From: Flavobacterium sp. 5
GTDB taxonomy: Bacteria > Bacteroidota > Bacteroidia > Flavobacteriales > Flavobacteriaceae
NCBI RefSeq assembly: GCF_002813295.1
Contig: NZ_PHUE01000001.1
Coordinates: 3,472,001 to 3,536,000, forward strand
Reading direction: 5' to 3'
DNA: 64,000 bases
The notes beneath the pieces were generated by a model. That model was not told the DNA's origin. It worked only from the letters and a program-made list of their open reading frames with translations, and did not search any database. Below, piece by piece: positions 27,402 through 37,458 of this stretch (within the stretch, counting starts at the first letter, position 1; the number at the start of each line of letters is the position of its first letter). Both the position numbers and the translations under genes were made by a program.

Positions 27402-28547
27402 TTATTTTTTATGTAAGTTAATTTTAGCAGCATCTTTTTCGAACAGAGTATTTTCAAGATTGTAAAAATCTACAAAATCTTTTTCACTAGTCTGCCCTTT
27501 GTACGGAACGTAATAATGCATTTTTTGTTCTTTTTCTTGCCAACCATGGTTTCTCCATAGTAAAACATAAGAAATTTTATAATCACCAATTGCTTTTAAT
27601 AAAGTAGTTGTCCACCATTTAGGATCGGGAATAGCTTCGTATCCAGCTTCTGCGAAAGCTATAAGTTTATGCTGTTCTTTAGCAATTGAATCAATTATTT
27701 TAAACTGATTTTGAGTTTCAGTTATAAACTTCTCACCATTTTTGTCGTCATTATTTTGATAATTATCAAAACTTAAAATGTCTACATAATCTGCACCTGG
27801 GTAGTTTTCAAGAAATTCTTCTTTTGTTTTGACCCCCCCAGTGTTGTAGATATAAATTAAGTTATGAACTCCTTTTTTTTGTAGGTAGTTAAAGGTGAAT
27901 TTCCATAATGTTTTGAAGTCTTCTGGAGTACAATTCCCTTTGCCCCACCAAAACCATCCTCCGGTAAGTTCGTGATAGGGTCTAAAAAGGATAGGGATAT
28001 TATCTCCTTTTTTATCTTTTAAGGACAAAAAGAAAACAGCGGCTTTGTCTAACCAAGTTATAAATTTTTTATGGTTTTCTCCACCTGGAAGAACTGTTTT
28101 TAATGAATTTGGAGTGTTGTCCCAAGCATTTTTTCCTGTTGCAGGATTATCAAAATGCCAACTTATTGTTGATACTCCACCTCTTTCATTAGCGTCCTGA
28201 ATGTATTGTTTCATTTTGTCAAAAGGTACTCCATCTATATTTTTAGTACTGTCTCTTTCTAAACCAGCGATGTCCCAGCCATAAACGGCAGGGTAATCTC
28301 CAACTACATCTTTTATATCACTTCGTCCTTCTTCATATTTCCAGTTTACACCATACGCTAAATCATCTTGGTGACCGAAAAGAATACCTTTATTAGTTGT
28401 TTTATATAGGTTTTTGTATAATTTAATGGTATTTTTTGTTGATTTTTTATCAGATAATGATAATTTTGTATCACTTGTTTGTGATGAAACGCAATAAAAT
28501 GTGCTAAAAGTGAATAAAATGGCTAGTATGTAGTTGGTTTTTGTCAT
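27402..28547 (-). CDS. GH26 beta-mannanase, secreted
   Basis: The 381-residue enzyme opens the minus-strand operon. It shows GHQDD (58-62), RPYHELTG (acid/base Glu193) and FAEAGYE (nucleophile Glu300). The leader has a Cys19 preceded by Tyr, which is a poor lipobox, so cleavage at VSSQ and release into the periplasm is more likely. That contrasts with the lipid-anchored GH26 in the same operon. Periplasmic GH26 enzymes of mannan loci often release mannobiose, which would feed the transporter encoded 24 bp downstream. Whether it is endo- or exo-acting is not visible. Confidence 0.9.
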   Translation of the reverse strand: MTKTNYILAILFTFSTFYCVSSQTSDTKLSLSDKKSTKNTIKLYKNLYKTTNKGILFGHQDDLAYGVNWKYEEGRSDIKDVVGDYPAVYGWDIAGLERDSTKNIDGVPFDKMKQYIQDANERGGVSTISWHFDNPATGKNAWDNTPNSLKTVLPGGENHKKFITWLDKAAVFFLSLKDKKGDNIPILFRPYHELTGGWFWWGKGNCTPEDFKTLWKFTFNYLQKKGVHNLIYIYNTGGVKTKEEFLENYPGADYVDILSFDNYQNNDDKNGEKFITETQNQFKIIDSIAKEQHKLIAFAEAGYEAIPDPKWWTTTLLKAIGDYKISYVLLWRNHGWQEKEQKMHYYVPYKGQTSEKDFVDFYNLENTLFEKDAAKINLHKK

Positions 28548-28743
28548 ATTCTGTAATAATGATATTTTGTTTGTTTTAAAATGTAACTCAATGGTTTAAA
28601 TTGAATATCGAATGATTAATATTTTGAAATTTTGTTTTTGTCTTTTTATTAATTTTTTGATAAAATGTTAAGGAAAATATCATTTTAAAACGGTTTACAT
28701 TTTTTAAACATATTTTTGTAATCAAAAACATAAATTCATTTTT

Positions 28744-28751
28744 CAAAGATA
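28744..28751 (-). promoter_or_regulatory. Candidate -7 element for the minus-strand mannan operon
   Basis: On the minus strand this reads TATCTTTG, a full TAnnTTTG match about 200 bp before the GH26 start, in the region shared with the divergent AraC gene. No TTG was found at the proper distance, so an activator may be needed or the match may be chance. A plus-strand TATTTTTG at 28711-28718 could serve the AraC gene. Confidence 0.3.
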
Positions 28752-28825
28752 AAGTAATAACATCTTTTGAATTAATATTATTTTATCAATTTTATATCTT
28801 ATTATTGCAAATAAAAAAACAAATT

Positions 28826-29704
28826 ATGAGCACTTTTAAAAATTTTCATAGAGAAATTGTTCCACTTGCAGCTCAAGATAGCTTTTTGGTTTTTGATAGA
28901 ATTAAAGATGAGTTTGATTATCCAGTACATTATCATCCTGAATTTGAAATCAACTTTATACTGAATGGAAAAGGTGTAAAACGTGTTGTGGGAGATAATA
29001 TTGAAGAGATTGATGATGTAGAGCTAGTGTTGGTGGGGCCTAATTTGTATCATGGCTGGGAGCAACATAAATGTAAGAACAAAGATATTCATGAAATAAC
29101 TATTCAATTTCATAATGATCTTTTTCATGACTTTTTGTTGTCTAGACGAATTATGACACCTATAAAGGAGATGTTTAATCGATCTGTACATGGTATTTTA
29201 TTTTCAAATCAAGTAGCTGAAATGCTTACTCCAAGGTTAATTAAGATATCTAAGTTAGACGGAATGGATTATTTTCTCGAAATCATATCTATACTCTATG
29301 ATCTTGCAAACTCCCGTAATCAGAGGCTTTTATCTACATTTACTGTCGAAAATGATACATTTGAAGAGTATGATAAGATGAAATTGATCTATGATTATAT
29401 TCAGAAGAATTTTGCTGAAAAATTGTCACTTGAAGAAGTGGCTGGAGTAGCTAGTATGACTACTATTTCGTTTAATAGATTTATAAAAAAGCGCACTGGA
29501 AAAACGTTTGTCAATTATATTAATGATATTCGAATAGGGTATGCTGCAAGATGGTTAGTAGAGAAAGATCTCAGTATTTCTGAGGTTGCTTTCAAATCTG
29601 GTTTTAATAATATTGCTAATTTTAATAGAAGTTTTAAAGCTTTTAAAAAATGCACACCTAGTCAGTATCGAGATGATTTCTCTGGATTAAAGCGAATTTT
29701 GTAA
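28826..29704 (+). CDS. AraC-family transcriptional regulator of the mannan locus
   Basis: The ATG at 28826 gives 292 residues; a TTG at 28805 would add seven. The N-terminal part is a cupin-like sensor (VHYHPEFEINF) that would bind a sugar. The C-terminal 100 residues hold the two AraC helix-turn-helix motifs (LSLEEVAGVASMTTISFNRF and ISEVAFKSGFNN). The gene is divergent from the eleven-gene catabolic operon and just upstream of susC, so it is the obvious local regulator of both, probably responding to a mannan-derived disaccharide. No hybrid two-component or sigma/anti-sigma pair is directly linked to this SusCD pair. Confidence 0.9.
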   Translation: MSTFKNFHREIVPLAAQDSFLVFDRIKDEFDYPVHYHPEFEINFILNGKGVKRVVGDNIEEIDDVELVLVGPNLYHGWEQHKCKNKDIHEITIQFHNDLFHDFLLSRRIMTPIKEMFNRSVHGILFSNQVAEMLTPRLIKISKLDGMDYFLEIISILYDLANSRNQRLLSTFTVENDTFEEYDKMKLIYDYIQKNFAEKLSLEEVAGVASMTTISFNRFIKKRTGKTFVNYINDIRIGYAARWLVEKDLSISEVAFKSGFNNIANFNRSFKAFKKCTPSQYRDDFSGLKRIL

Positions 29705-29725
29705 TTTGCTTATAGTTTTCTGTTT

Positions 29726-29765
29726 AAAAAGCTCTTTAGGATATTTTTTAAAGGGCTTTTTTGTT
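29726..29765 (+). terminator. Rho-independent terminator after the AraC gene
   Basis: AAAAAGCTCTTTA (29726-29738) pairs with TAAAGGGCTTTTT (29749-29761) with one G-T pair, followed by T residues. The rest of the 317-bp gap to susC is extremely AT-rich and holds the susC promoter. Confidence 0.8.
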
Positions 29766-29904
29766 TTTTATAATTATATATATTGTTTATATTTTAAGGT
29801 TTAAATATTAATAATATAAAAAATTAATGCTAAAATTTTATTATATATAATTAATTTTTTCATTTTGAAAATATATTATCATTAAATGATATAATAATAT
29901 TAAT

Positions 29905-29931
29905 TTGATGTTAACTACTGTTATAAATTTG
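29905..29931 (+). promoter_or_regulatory. Probable susC promoter
   Basis: TTG (29905-29907), 16 bp, then TAAATTTG (29924-29931) is close to the Bacteroidota consensus (usual spacer 17-23). It would give a leader of about 80 nt before the susC ATG. Confidence 0.5.
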
Positions 29932-30021
29932 TTAATTATAAATCATATTAATAAATGACCAAAAAATAATTGCCGAATTACCCTTTCGGAACTTATTGAA
30001 CTTAACTAACAAATTTTAATT

Positions 30022-33000
30022 ATGAAAAAACTATTGTCTTACTTATCTCAATGGAAAATCAACCACAGAAAGGTTCCATTGATGCTTTTATTGTTTAGCT
30101 GTGGAATTATGAATGCACAAATAAAGGTGCATGGTACAGTTAAAGATTCAAATACCAATCAGGGATTACCTGGAGTTACTATAAAAATTGATGGTACCTC
30201 AACTGCTGTTTCTTCTGATTTTGATGGAAAATATGCTATTGATGTTCCTGAAAATGCAACATTGTCTTTCGCTTTTATTGGTTTTCAAACAAAAAAAGTA
30301 GCGGTTAATGGGCAAGCAACAATTAATTTAAGTCTAGTTTCTACTGCAGAAGATTTGAAGGAAGTATTGGTGAATGTTGGGTATAGAAGTGTGAAGCAAA
30401 AAGATTTAACAGGTGCAGTTTCTACAGTTAAAGCTAAAGATTTTGCAGACACTCCTCAAGTTAGTCTTGATCAGTTATTACAAGGTAGAGCTGCTGGGGT
30501 AACAGTAACTAATAATTCTGGACAACCTGGTGGTGATGTTTCTGTAAAAATACGTGGGACTACTTCTATAGGAGGAACAAACGAGCCACTTTATATAGTA
30601 GATGGTATTCCGATTTCAGGAGATGCAACTAATAGTTCTACAGGAGGTAATCTAGTAAAAGGGTATGTAGGAGGTAACTCAGGAAGTGTTACTACAAGTG
30701 CTCTTGCTCTTATAAATCCTAATGACATCGAAACAATGGATATTTTGAAAGATGCTTCTGCTACTGCTATCTATGGTTCAAGAGCATCCAACGGAGTTGT
30801 TATTATTACAACAAAAAAAGGAAAAAAAGGTTCAGGAAAACTTACTTATGATAGTTATGTGTCATCTCAGCAAGTTACTCATTTGTTAAAAACTATGAGC
30901 TTAAGTCAATATGCGGTTCAACAAAATGCTTTGGCAGATTATTATGGTGTTCAACCAAGAAGTGAATTTGCAGTGCCTTCAGTTTTAGGTCCAGGTACTA
31001 ATTGGCAAGATGAAATCTATCAGACTGCATTAATGAAAAATCATCAATTATCTTTTTCAGGTGCAAAAGATGGTACAAGTTATTATATTTCTGGGGGGTA
31101 TTTAGACCAAGATGGTATTGTTGTTGGTTCCGATTACGAAAGATATAATTTTAAAACTAATGTTGATACAAATGTAAAGCCATGGTTGGGAGTTGGTGTT
31201 AGTATTTCTGGAGGTGTTTCTAAAGAAAATATAACACTAAATGGTTCTAGTGATGGAATTATCAGTAGTTCTATATTGTCGACACCTGATACATCTGTAA
31301 AAGATGTGGATGGCTCTTATTCTGGTCCTCCGGCAGGAGTGCCTGGAGCTTGGATTAATCCAGTTGCTTCTGCTTTAATGAATACTAACTTTTTAAAGAA
31401 AAAAAATTATATGGCTAATCTTTATGCTAATGTGAAATTAGCTAAAGGTTTAGAATATCGTTTTGATATTGGTGGTTCTACGTTTATTTCAAATTTTGAA
31501 GGTTTCCAACCTACTTATGTTTGGGGAACAATGCAAAATAAAGTAAATCAATTACAAGAGAGAGCAAATACTTGGAGTGGTTTGAATATTAAAAATGTTT
31601 TTACATATAAATTAAAATTAGAAGATCATAATTTTAGTTTATTAGCAGGGCAAGAATCGTATGAATCTCATTATTCAAGTAATGAACAAACCGTTTCTGG
31701 ATTGTTAAGTAATAATATCCATTCAATTAGTTTAGGAGACCCTAAAACTTTAACTGCTACTGAAAACAAAGGGTCTAGTGCTTTGAGTTCTTATTTTTCA
31801 GCATTCAATTATGATTACAAAGATAGATATGGTTTTCAGGCTACATTTAGAGCGGATGGTAGTTCTAATTTTGCTGAGGGTAAAAGATGGGGGTATTTCC
31901 CATCAGTATCTGGATTTTGGAAATTATCTAATGAAAGTTTTATGGAAGGGACTAAAAAATATGTGGATAACATAAAATTTAGAGCTGGATATGGAGAAAC
32001 AGGAAACCAAAATATTGGAGGAAATGCTTATGTTTCAGGAATAACTTCTATAAAATCAGCAATGGGTAATTTTTTTACAGTAGGTAATATTGCAAATCCT
32101 GATTTAACGTGGGAAACTGCAAAACAAACCAATCTAGGTATCAATTTTACAGTACTAGATTCAAAATTAGAAGCTACTGTTGATTTGTATAGAAAACAAT
32201 CTGAGGGATTCTTGTTTACTTTGCCTTTGCCAGCTTATGTTATTGGTACTGAGCCGTATCAAGGTGGTTTAGGGGCGCCAAAAGTGAACTTAGGTAGTAT
32301 GAGAAATGATGGTATTGAAGCTACTGTTACTTATAATGCTAAATTTGGAGAACATTTTACATGGAGTTCTACAGCTATTTTCTCTAAATACAACAATGAA
32401 TTATTATCACTTCAAAATAATTTTGATTTAATAAAAGAAGTTCCTGTGAATGGGTATACAAATAAAACGGTTACAAAAACTGTTGTTGGACAGCCAATCG
32501 GACAGTTCTATGGTTACGAAACGGTAGGTATTATTAGAACTAATGAACAGCTGGCAAATGCACCAATTCCATTTACGGGTGGTAAACCTGCCAAAAGTGT
32601 TTTAGGGGATATTGAATATGTAGATCAAAATAAAGATGGTTTAATCGATGAAAAAGATTTAACTTTTATTGGAAGTCCTCATCCTAATTTTACTTTTGGT
32701 TTTAATAATACATTTAAATATAAAGGCTTTGATGCTGCGGTATTTATCCAAGGGTCTCAAGGAAATAAAGTGTTGAATTTGACTAGAAGAGCAGCAACAA
32801 AAAATCAACGTCTTTATGAAAATCAATTAGCAGAAGCGGCTGATTTTTGGACTCCGGATAATGTAAATGCTAAGTATCCAAGACCTGATGGTGCAGATGG
32901 ACATCCTAATCTTGAAATATCAGATAGATATGTAGAAGATGGTTCATACATAAGATTACAAAACATTACGTTTGGTTTCTCTTTGCCATCAGATGTTATC

Positions 33001-33186
33001 TCAAAAGTAAAACTTACTAAATTAAGATTTTACGGAGGTCTTCAAAACTTGTACACTTTTACTAAATACACAGGGTACGATCCAGAAGTAGGTTCGTATA
33101 ATCAAGATGCATTATTGTCAGGTATTGATTCTGGTCGTTATCCTACGAACAAATCTTTTACTTTCGGTTTGAATGTTGAATTTTAA
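30022..33186 (+). CDS. SusC-like TonB-dependent outer-membrane transporter
   Basis: The 1054-residue protein starts with an extended leader ending NAQ near residue 33. A carboxypeptidase-regulatory-like domain follows (VHGTVKDSNTNQGLPGVTI), then the TonB plug (LLQGRAAGV, PLYIVDGIPI, GSRASNGVVIITTKKG) and a 22-strand-type barrel, as in all SusC proteins. It would import mannan oligosaccharides through the outer membrane together with the SusD lid encoded 12 bp downstream. The N-terminal domain, without an STN segment, is consistent with regulation by the AraC protein rather than by an anti-sigma factor. Confidence 0.96.
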   Translation: MKKLLSYLSQWKINHRKVPLMLLLFSCGIMNAQIKVHGTVKDSNTNQGLPGVTIKIDGTSTAVSSDFDGKYAIDVPENATLSFAFIGFQTKKVAVNGQATINLSLVSTAEDLKEVLVNVGYRSVKQKDLTGAVSTVKAKDFADTPQVSLDQLLQGRAAGVTVTNNSGQPGGDVSVKIRGTTSIGGTNEPLYIVDGIPISGDATNSSTGGNLVKGYVGGNSGSVTTSALALINPNDIETMDILKDASATAIYGSRASNGVVIITTKKGKKGSGKLTYDSYVSSQQVTHLLKTMSLSQYAVQQNALADYYGVQPRSEFAVPSVLGPGTNWQDEIYQTALMKNHQLSFSGAKDGTSYYISGGYLDQDGIVVGSDYERYNFKTNVDTNVKPWLGVGVSISGGVSKENITLNGSSDGIISSSILSTPDTSVKDVDGSYSGPPAGVPGAWINPVASALMNTNFLKKKNYMANLYANVKLAKGLEYRFDIGGSTFISNFEGFQPTYVWGTMQNKVNQLQERANTWSGLNIKNVFTYKLKLEDHNFSLLAGQESYESHYSSNEQTVSGLLSNNIHSISLGDPKTLTATENKGSSALSSYFSAFNYDYKDRYGFQATFRADGSSNFAEGKRWGYFPSVSGFWKLSNESFMEGTKKYVDNIKFRAGYGETGNQNIGGNAYVSGITSIKSAMGNFFTVGNIANPDLTWETAKQTNLGINFTVLDSKLEATVDLYRKQSEGFLFTLPLPAYVIGTEPYQGGLGAPKVNLGSMRNDGIEATVTYNAKFGEHFTWSSTAIFSKYNNELLSLQNNFDLIKEVPVNGYTNKTVTKTVVGQPIGQFYGYETVGIIRTNEQLANAPIPFTGGKPAKSVLGDIEYVDQNKDGLIDEKDLTFIGSPHPNFTFGFNNTFKYKGFDAAVFIQGSQGNKVLNLTRRAATKNQRLYENQLAEAADFWTPDNVNAKYPRPDGADGHPNLEISDRYVEDGSYIRLQNITFGFSLPSDVISKVKLTKLRFYGGLQNLYTFTKYTGYDPEVGSYNQDALLSGIDSGRYPTNKSFTFGLNVEF

Positions 33187-33198
33187 TAATTACAAAAA

Positions 33199-34764
33199 AT
33201 GAAAAAATATATATTAAATATAAAAACAGTAGTGTTTTTTGCTATGCTAGGACTCTCAACTACTGGTTGTAGTAATGATTTTTTAGACAGACCATCGGAG
33301 GACAGCTATGTAAGTGATCAATTTTATAGCACTGATGAGCAAGTGCAACGATCTACTTATGGAATGTATGGTAGAATGTGGGCTCCATTTTTTACAAAAT
33401 GTTTTTATGCATTGTCTGAATTGTCATCAGGAAACTGCTGGGCAAACGCAGATGGAAGTGAGGTAATACAATTTAAATTAACGTCTAGTAGTTCGTTTTT
33501 GTCCGATCCTTGGAAAAGTTGCTTCGCTATAGTGGCACAATCTAATAATCTAATTAATACTTTAGAAACAAGTGCCGCTCCTAGTGTAAACCCAGCGGTT
33601 GTAAAAAACACTATTGCCGAGGCACATTTCTTTAGAGCAGTTTCTTATTTTTATTTAGTGCGCTTATTTGGTCCGGTTCCTATTATCGAAGATAATTTAG
33701 CTTTGGCCAAAGACCCATTAGTGAATACAAATCGTGTTCAAGACGTATATAAATTCATTGAAAATGATTTGAAATTTGCTGCTGCGAATTTGAAATCTAA
33801 AACTAGATCTAGAACGCCTGGTGAAGAGAATATTTTTGTTTCTCAAGGTTCAGCAGAAGCTCTTTTAGCTAAGGTTTACCTTTATGAAAAGGATTATGCG
33901 AATGCTAAAGCTATGGCTGAAAAAGTTATTAACTCAGGTGAGTTTGCACTTTTACCAAATTATTCAGATTTATTTTTGACTAGTAAAAACAATAATGAAG
34001 AGTCTATCTATTCTTGGCAATGGTCTGGAGAAATTAATCAATACCAAGCTGGGAATTTTTCAAATATTCAGTATGGATTAGATATTTTGAATGATAGAGC
34101 TTCTTATGGAGCAACTTATGTACCTACAAATGATGTTCAAAGTGCTTTTGAATTAGGAGACAAAAGACGTAAAGAATCTTATATGATATATGGCGATGAG
34201 TATCCTGACTTAAAAGCACATGACACTGTTGGTTTTAAATTAAATAAAAAATGGTATCCAAATGTTTTAGATGGTACTGGCGCAGCAGTAAAAAAGTATG
34301 TTGTAGGACAGGTAACTGGAGAAACTGGAAATGCAGATTCTTGGGGTGGAATGAATAATTGTAATTACATTATGCGCTATGCTGATTTATTATTGATTCA
34401 TGCGGAAGCAATTATGGCTGGAGCTGCGGAAACTTCCGATCCAATGGCAAAAAATGATTTTAATTTGATAAGAAAAAGAGCTGGTTTGGCAGAATTAGGT
34501 GTTAATGAGCCACTAACACACACAAAATTATTTAAAGAAAGAAGAGTTGAATTTGCTTTCGAAGGTGAATTCTGGTATGATTTAGGCAGATTACCTCGCG
34601 CAGAAGCAATAGATATTGTTTCTAAGCAAGATAGAGGAGCTGACTGGGAAGGGCCAAGGTATTATACTCCTGTTGCGACAGATTTTATCTTTCCTAAACC
34701 AGAGGTTGATGTTAGGCAGAATCCAAAATTGAAGGATGCGCCAGTACCTTACGTTTTTAAATAA
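33199..34764 (+). CDS. SusD-like surface glycan-binding lipoprotein
   Basis: The 521-residue protein has a lipoprotein signal peptide ending TTGC (Cys24) and then NDFLDRPSED, the usual SusD start. Tetratricopeptide-like helices dominate the middle (AEAHFFRAVSYFYLVRLFG near 135-155), and the end carries the RRVEFAFEGEFWYDLGR block. It would sit on the SusC barrel as the lid that captures oligosaccharides. The gene follows susC by 12 bp and is followed after 20 bp by a TIG-domain lipoprotein. Confidence 0.96.
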   Translation: MKKYILNIKTVVFFAMLGLSTTGCSNDFLDRPSEDSYVSDQFYSTDEQVQRSTYGMYGRMWAPFFTKCFYALSELSSGNCWANADGSEVIQFKLTSSSSFLSDPWKSCFAIVAQSNNLINTLETSAAPSVNPAVVKNTIAEAHFFRAVSYFYLVRLFGPVPIIEDNLALAKDPLVNTNRVQDVYKFIENDLKFAAANLKSKTRSRTPGEENIFVSQGSAEALLAKVYLYEKDYANAKAMAEKVINSGEFALLPNYSDLFLTSKNNNEESIYSWQWSGEINQYQAGNFSNIQYGLDILNDRASYGATYVPTNDVQSAFELGDKRRKESYMIYGDEYPDLKAHDTVGFKLNKKWYPNVLDGTGAAVKKYVVGQVTGETGNADSWGGMNNCNYIMRYADLLLIHAEAIMAGAAETSDPMAKNDFNLIRKRAGLAELGVNEPLTHTKLFKERRVEFAFEGEFWYDLGRLPRAEAIDIVSKQDRGADWEGPRYYTPVATDFIFPKPEVDVRQNPKLKDAPVPYVFK

Positions 34765-34784
34765 TTTTAAAAAAAATAATAATT

Positions 34785-35867
34785 ATGAAAAATTTTAAAA
34801 AATTTATGATTTTAAAGGTGTATTTAATTGCTTCAATTTCACTTTTCCTTTTAAATTCTTGCTCTAATGATGACAATAATGGACACTCTACTACTTTAGC
34901 AATATCTGGATTTTCTGCTTCTGTTGTTGATGATCCATTGATAGAGGGCGATAGACAAACAGATGTGCCTGTTGATAAACTGGTGTGTGGTAATATGTAT
35001 ATTATTAGAGGGACTGGGTTTAGTTCATTAAAAGAAATTTCTTTTAATGGTATGAAGTCGGTGTTTAATTTGACTCTTGTTACTGATACAGCAATTATTG
35101 TAACTATAGATTCAAAGACTCCTTACTATAATGAAATGAATGAAGTTAAACTAGTAACGGGTATTGGGACTTTAAAATACACTATACCTGTTTTGCCTCC
35201 ATATCCGCATATTCAAGGATTTCCTATTAACGCAAAGCCAGGAGATCTCATAACGATTACAGGAGATTATTTTTTGCATCCTGTTGTTTATTTTGGGACT
35301 ACTGCTGTTGAGACTGTATCTTCAACATTGACTGAGATCGTAGTAAAAGTTCCTAATGGCAATTATTTACAAAATTTAGCTATTACAAATGTATCTGGTA
35401 CTACGGTAGCTCCGCAAACATTTGGTTCTGCTATTTATGATGATGCTTACACTAATATTTATGGTTGGGAAGAACTTTGGAGTGATAATAATGTTGTAAA
35501 CAAAGAATATACTAAAGATTTTAGCCAAGGTTCAAAGTGTATTGAATGGAAAACAGTAGGTGATTGGAGAGGTTACAATATTGCCCTAGCTTCTTGGAAC
35601 TTTACGGATACAGATAAATACAAAGCTGTAAGATTTTCTATTAAAATGGCAAAAACAGGAAAAGTTAAGTTTTTTGTTAATGGAAATGCAGATAATAATA
35701 TTAAAATTACTGAGTATAAGGAAGGGAATTGGATTTATGTTGAAATTCCATTAAGTGAAGTTGGTAGTCCAGCAGTATTGGAAAAAATTGGCTTTCAAGA
35801 ACTAGGTGGTTTTGGAGGAAATATTATCTATCTGGATGATATTGGTTTAGTATTAAAGGATAAATAA
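34785..35867 (+). CDS. Surface glycan-binding lipoprotein with TIG domains and C-terminal CBM-like domain
   Basis: The 360-residue protein has a signal peptide ending LNSC (Cys26). Two IPT/TIG-type immunoglobulin-like domains follow (about 40-125 and 130-215; the second contains AKPGDLITITGDYF). The final 140 residues form a beta-sandwich ending NIIYLDDIGL. That last domain resembles the end of the next protein in the operon. Its position right after susD marks it as the SGBP of this locus, holding mannan at the surface. No catalytic residues are evident. Confidence 0.85.
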   Translation: MKNFKKFMILKVYLIASISLFLLNSCSNDDNNGHSTTLAISGFSASVVDDPLIEGDRQTDVPVDKLVCGNMYIIRGTGFSSLKEISFNGMKSVFNLTLVTDTAIIVTIDSKTPYYNEMNEVKLVTGIGTLKYTIPVLPPYPHIQGFPINAKPGDLITITGDYFLHPVVYFGTTAVETVSSTLTEIVVKVPNGNYLQNLAITNVSGTTVAPQTFGSAIYDDAYTNIYGWEELWSDNNVVNKEYTKDFSQGSKCIEWKTVGDWRGYNIALASWNFTDTDKYKAVRFSIKMAKTGKVKFFVNGNADNNIKITEYKEGNWIYVEIPLSEVGSPAVLEKIGFQELGGFGGNIIYLDDIGLVLKDK

Positions 35868-35954
35868 TTTATTTGGTAAAAGAATTTATGATTTCTATTT
35901 CTGAATTCTTTATAAAATTTATTGATTATTGTAAATGAATTAAAAATAAAACGT

Positions 35955-37226
35955 ATGAAAATTATATATAAATTAAAACAAATCGCCCTATGTACGTTAT
36001 TAATGACGTTTGTAGCATCTTGCGATGACAGTACTCCTGAAATTGGTGGAACTGCACAAAATTATAGCGGTAGTGCATTCGGATTAGTAAAACAAAATTC
36101 AAATCTTAGTGTTTTTTATAAGGCGATTGAATTGACAAACCTTACGGGAACTTTAGATACAGATGGGGATTTTACTTATTTTGTACCAAGCGATGCTGCA
36201 ATGAATATTTACTTAGTAAATAAAGGCTTTGTGAATGATCTAGGTTATCCAGACATTGCATTAGTTCCTGTTGAGCAACTTAAACAAATTGTTTTAAGTC
36301 ACATTATTAAAGGAACTAAGAAAAGAGTTGGTCCTCTAGAAGGAGTAACAGCAGATTATTTAGAAACAGGTGATTACACAACAATGGCCAATGAAATGAA
36401 TCCAGCTCTTTATTTATTATCTGTAGTTGTAAATGGTAATATTCTAAAAGTAAATGGTTCAGATAAACAAGCTACAGGTATAGATATTTATGCTGTGAAT
36501 GGTTTTGTTCATGTTCTTGACAATGTAATTAATTTAACACCACCTCCACCAGTTATTTCTAGTCTTTCTCAAGTTTTCGCCTCTCCTGGTGATATTATTA
36601 CATTGTATGGTGATAATTTTGTAGGAATAAAATCTGTTAAATTTAATGATACAGAAGCTGAGATAATTGGTACTTCTACAAGATATGAAATGAAAGCAAA
36701 AGTACCAGATGATTTTGGAACATCTGCACTTATTGTTGTAGAAACTGAGTTCGGAACTTCTTCTCCAAGTAGTATTGGGGTTAAGTATTTATTTTATGGA
36801 GATGATTTTTCAGGTAATCCAACTCCAAGTGCACATTGGGGATGGGGTGGAGATTATGTTTTTCAAAGTACTAAAAATGTAAGTAGAGGAACATATTCTA
36901 TTGAGAAAATTGCAGGACCCTGGTCTGGGTTTCATATGGGTTTCGAAGCTCCTCTAAATGTTGCAGATTATCAGTTCCTTAAAATATCTGTTTATGCAAC
37001 CGAAAGTACTAAGATTTTAGTTTCTATAAATAGTGATGATACTGATGCTAACGGTACAACAGTTACATTGGTTGCAGGTCAATGGAATAATTTGTCAATT
37101 CCTTTCTCGGATTTGAAAACAGATAAGATTGGTACAACTTTTAATAGTTTGTTTATAAAAGAATATTCTGGAATTTCACTTACTCCAGGTAGTACTATCT
37201 ATTTAGACGATATTGGGTTTTTGTAA
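35955..37226 (+). CDS. Lipoprotein with fasciclin, TIG and CBM-like domains
   Basis: The ATG at 35955 gives a short lipoprotein signal peptide ending VASC; an upstream TTG is not needed. Domain order is fasciclin/FAS1 (about 30-185, with FTYFVPSDAAM and INGFVHVLD-like AVNGFVHVLDNVI), TIG (about 190-275, with ASPGDIITLYGDNF), and a C-terminal sandwich ending TIYLDDIGFL. FAS1 domains usually mediate adhesion, so this may fix the cell to plant wall material while the CBM-like end binds sugar. It follows the other SGBP gene by 87 bp and ends the susCD operon before a strong terminator. Confidence 0.85.
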   Translation: MKIIYKLKQIALCTLLMTFVASCDDSTPEIGGTAQNYSGSAFGLVKQNSNLSVFYKAIELTNLTGTLDTDGDFTYFVPSDAAMNIYLVNKGFVNDLGYPDIALVPVEQLKQIVLSHIIKGTKKRVGPLEGVTADYLETGDYTTMANEMNPALYLLSVVVNGNILKVNGSDKQATGIDIYAVNGFVHVLDNVINLTPPPPVISSLSQVFASPGDIITLYGDNFVGIKSVKFNDTEAEIIGTSTRYEMKAKVPDDFGTSALIVVETEFGTSSPSSIGVKYLFYGDDFSGNPTPSAHWGWGGDYVFQSTKNVSRGTYSIEKIAGPWSGFHMGFEAPLNVADYQFLKISVYATESTKILVSINSDDTDANGTTVTLVAGQWNNLSIPFSDLKTDKIGTTFNSLFIKEYSGISLTPGSTIYLDDIGFL

Positions 37227-37250
37227 TAGATTTATTTTGAGTTAGTTTGA

Positions 37251-37286
37251 AATATTCCCTAGTTGAAAAACTAGGGAATATTTTTT
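37251..37286 (+). terminator. Strong terminator closing the susCD operon
   Basis: A 12-bp perfect stem (AATATTCCCTAG with CTAGGGAATATT) with an 8-nt loop runs into six T. Confidence 0.9.
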
Positions 37287-37389
37287 ATGCGATTATATGG
37301 ATTTTATTAAATAGCACATATATAACTTGTTGATTTTAAGTATTTTGAATGTAATTTTAGTATTGTGTTTTGATAAAATAATATAAATT

Positions 37390-37415
37390 TTGTATTTATT
37401 TTAGTGTTAAATTTG
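37390..37415 (+). promoter_or_regulatory. Possible promoter of the T9SS-protein gene
   Basis: TAAATTTG (37408-37415) matches the -7 consensus. The nearest TTG (37390-37392) is 15 bp away, slightly short of the usual spacer. Confidence 0.35.
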
Positions 37416-37458
37416 GTTTAATAAAAATAACAATAAACACTTTAAAAAAACATTAATT

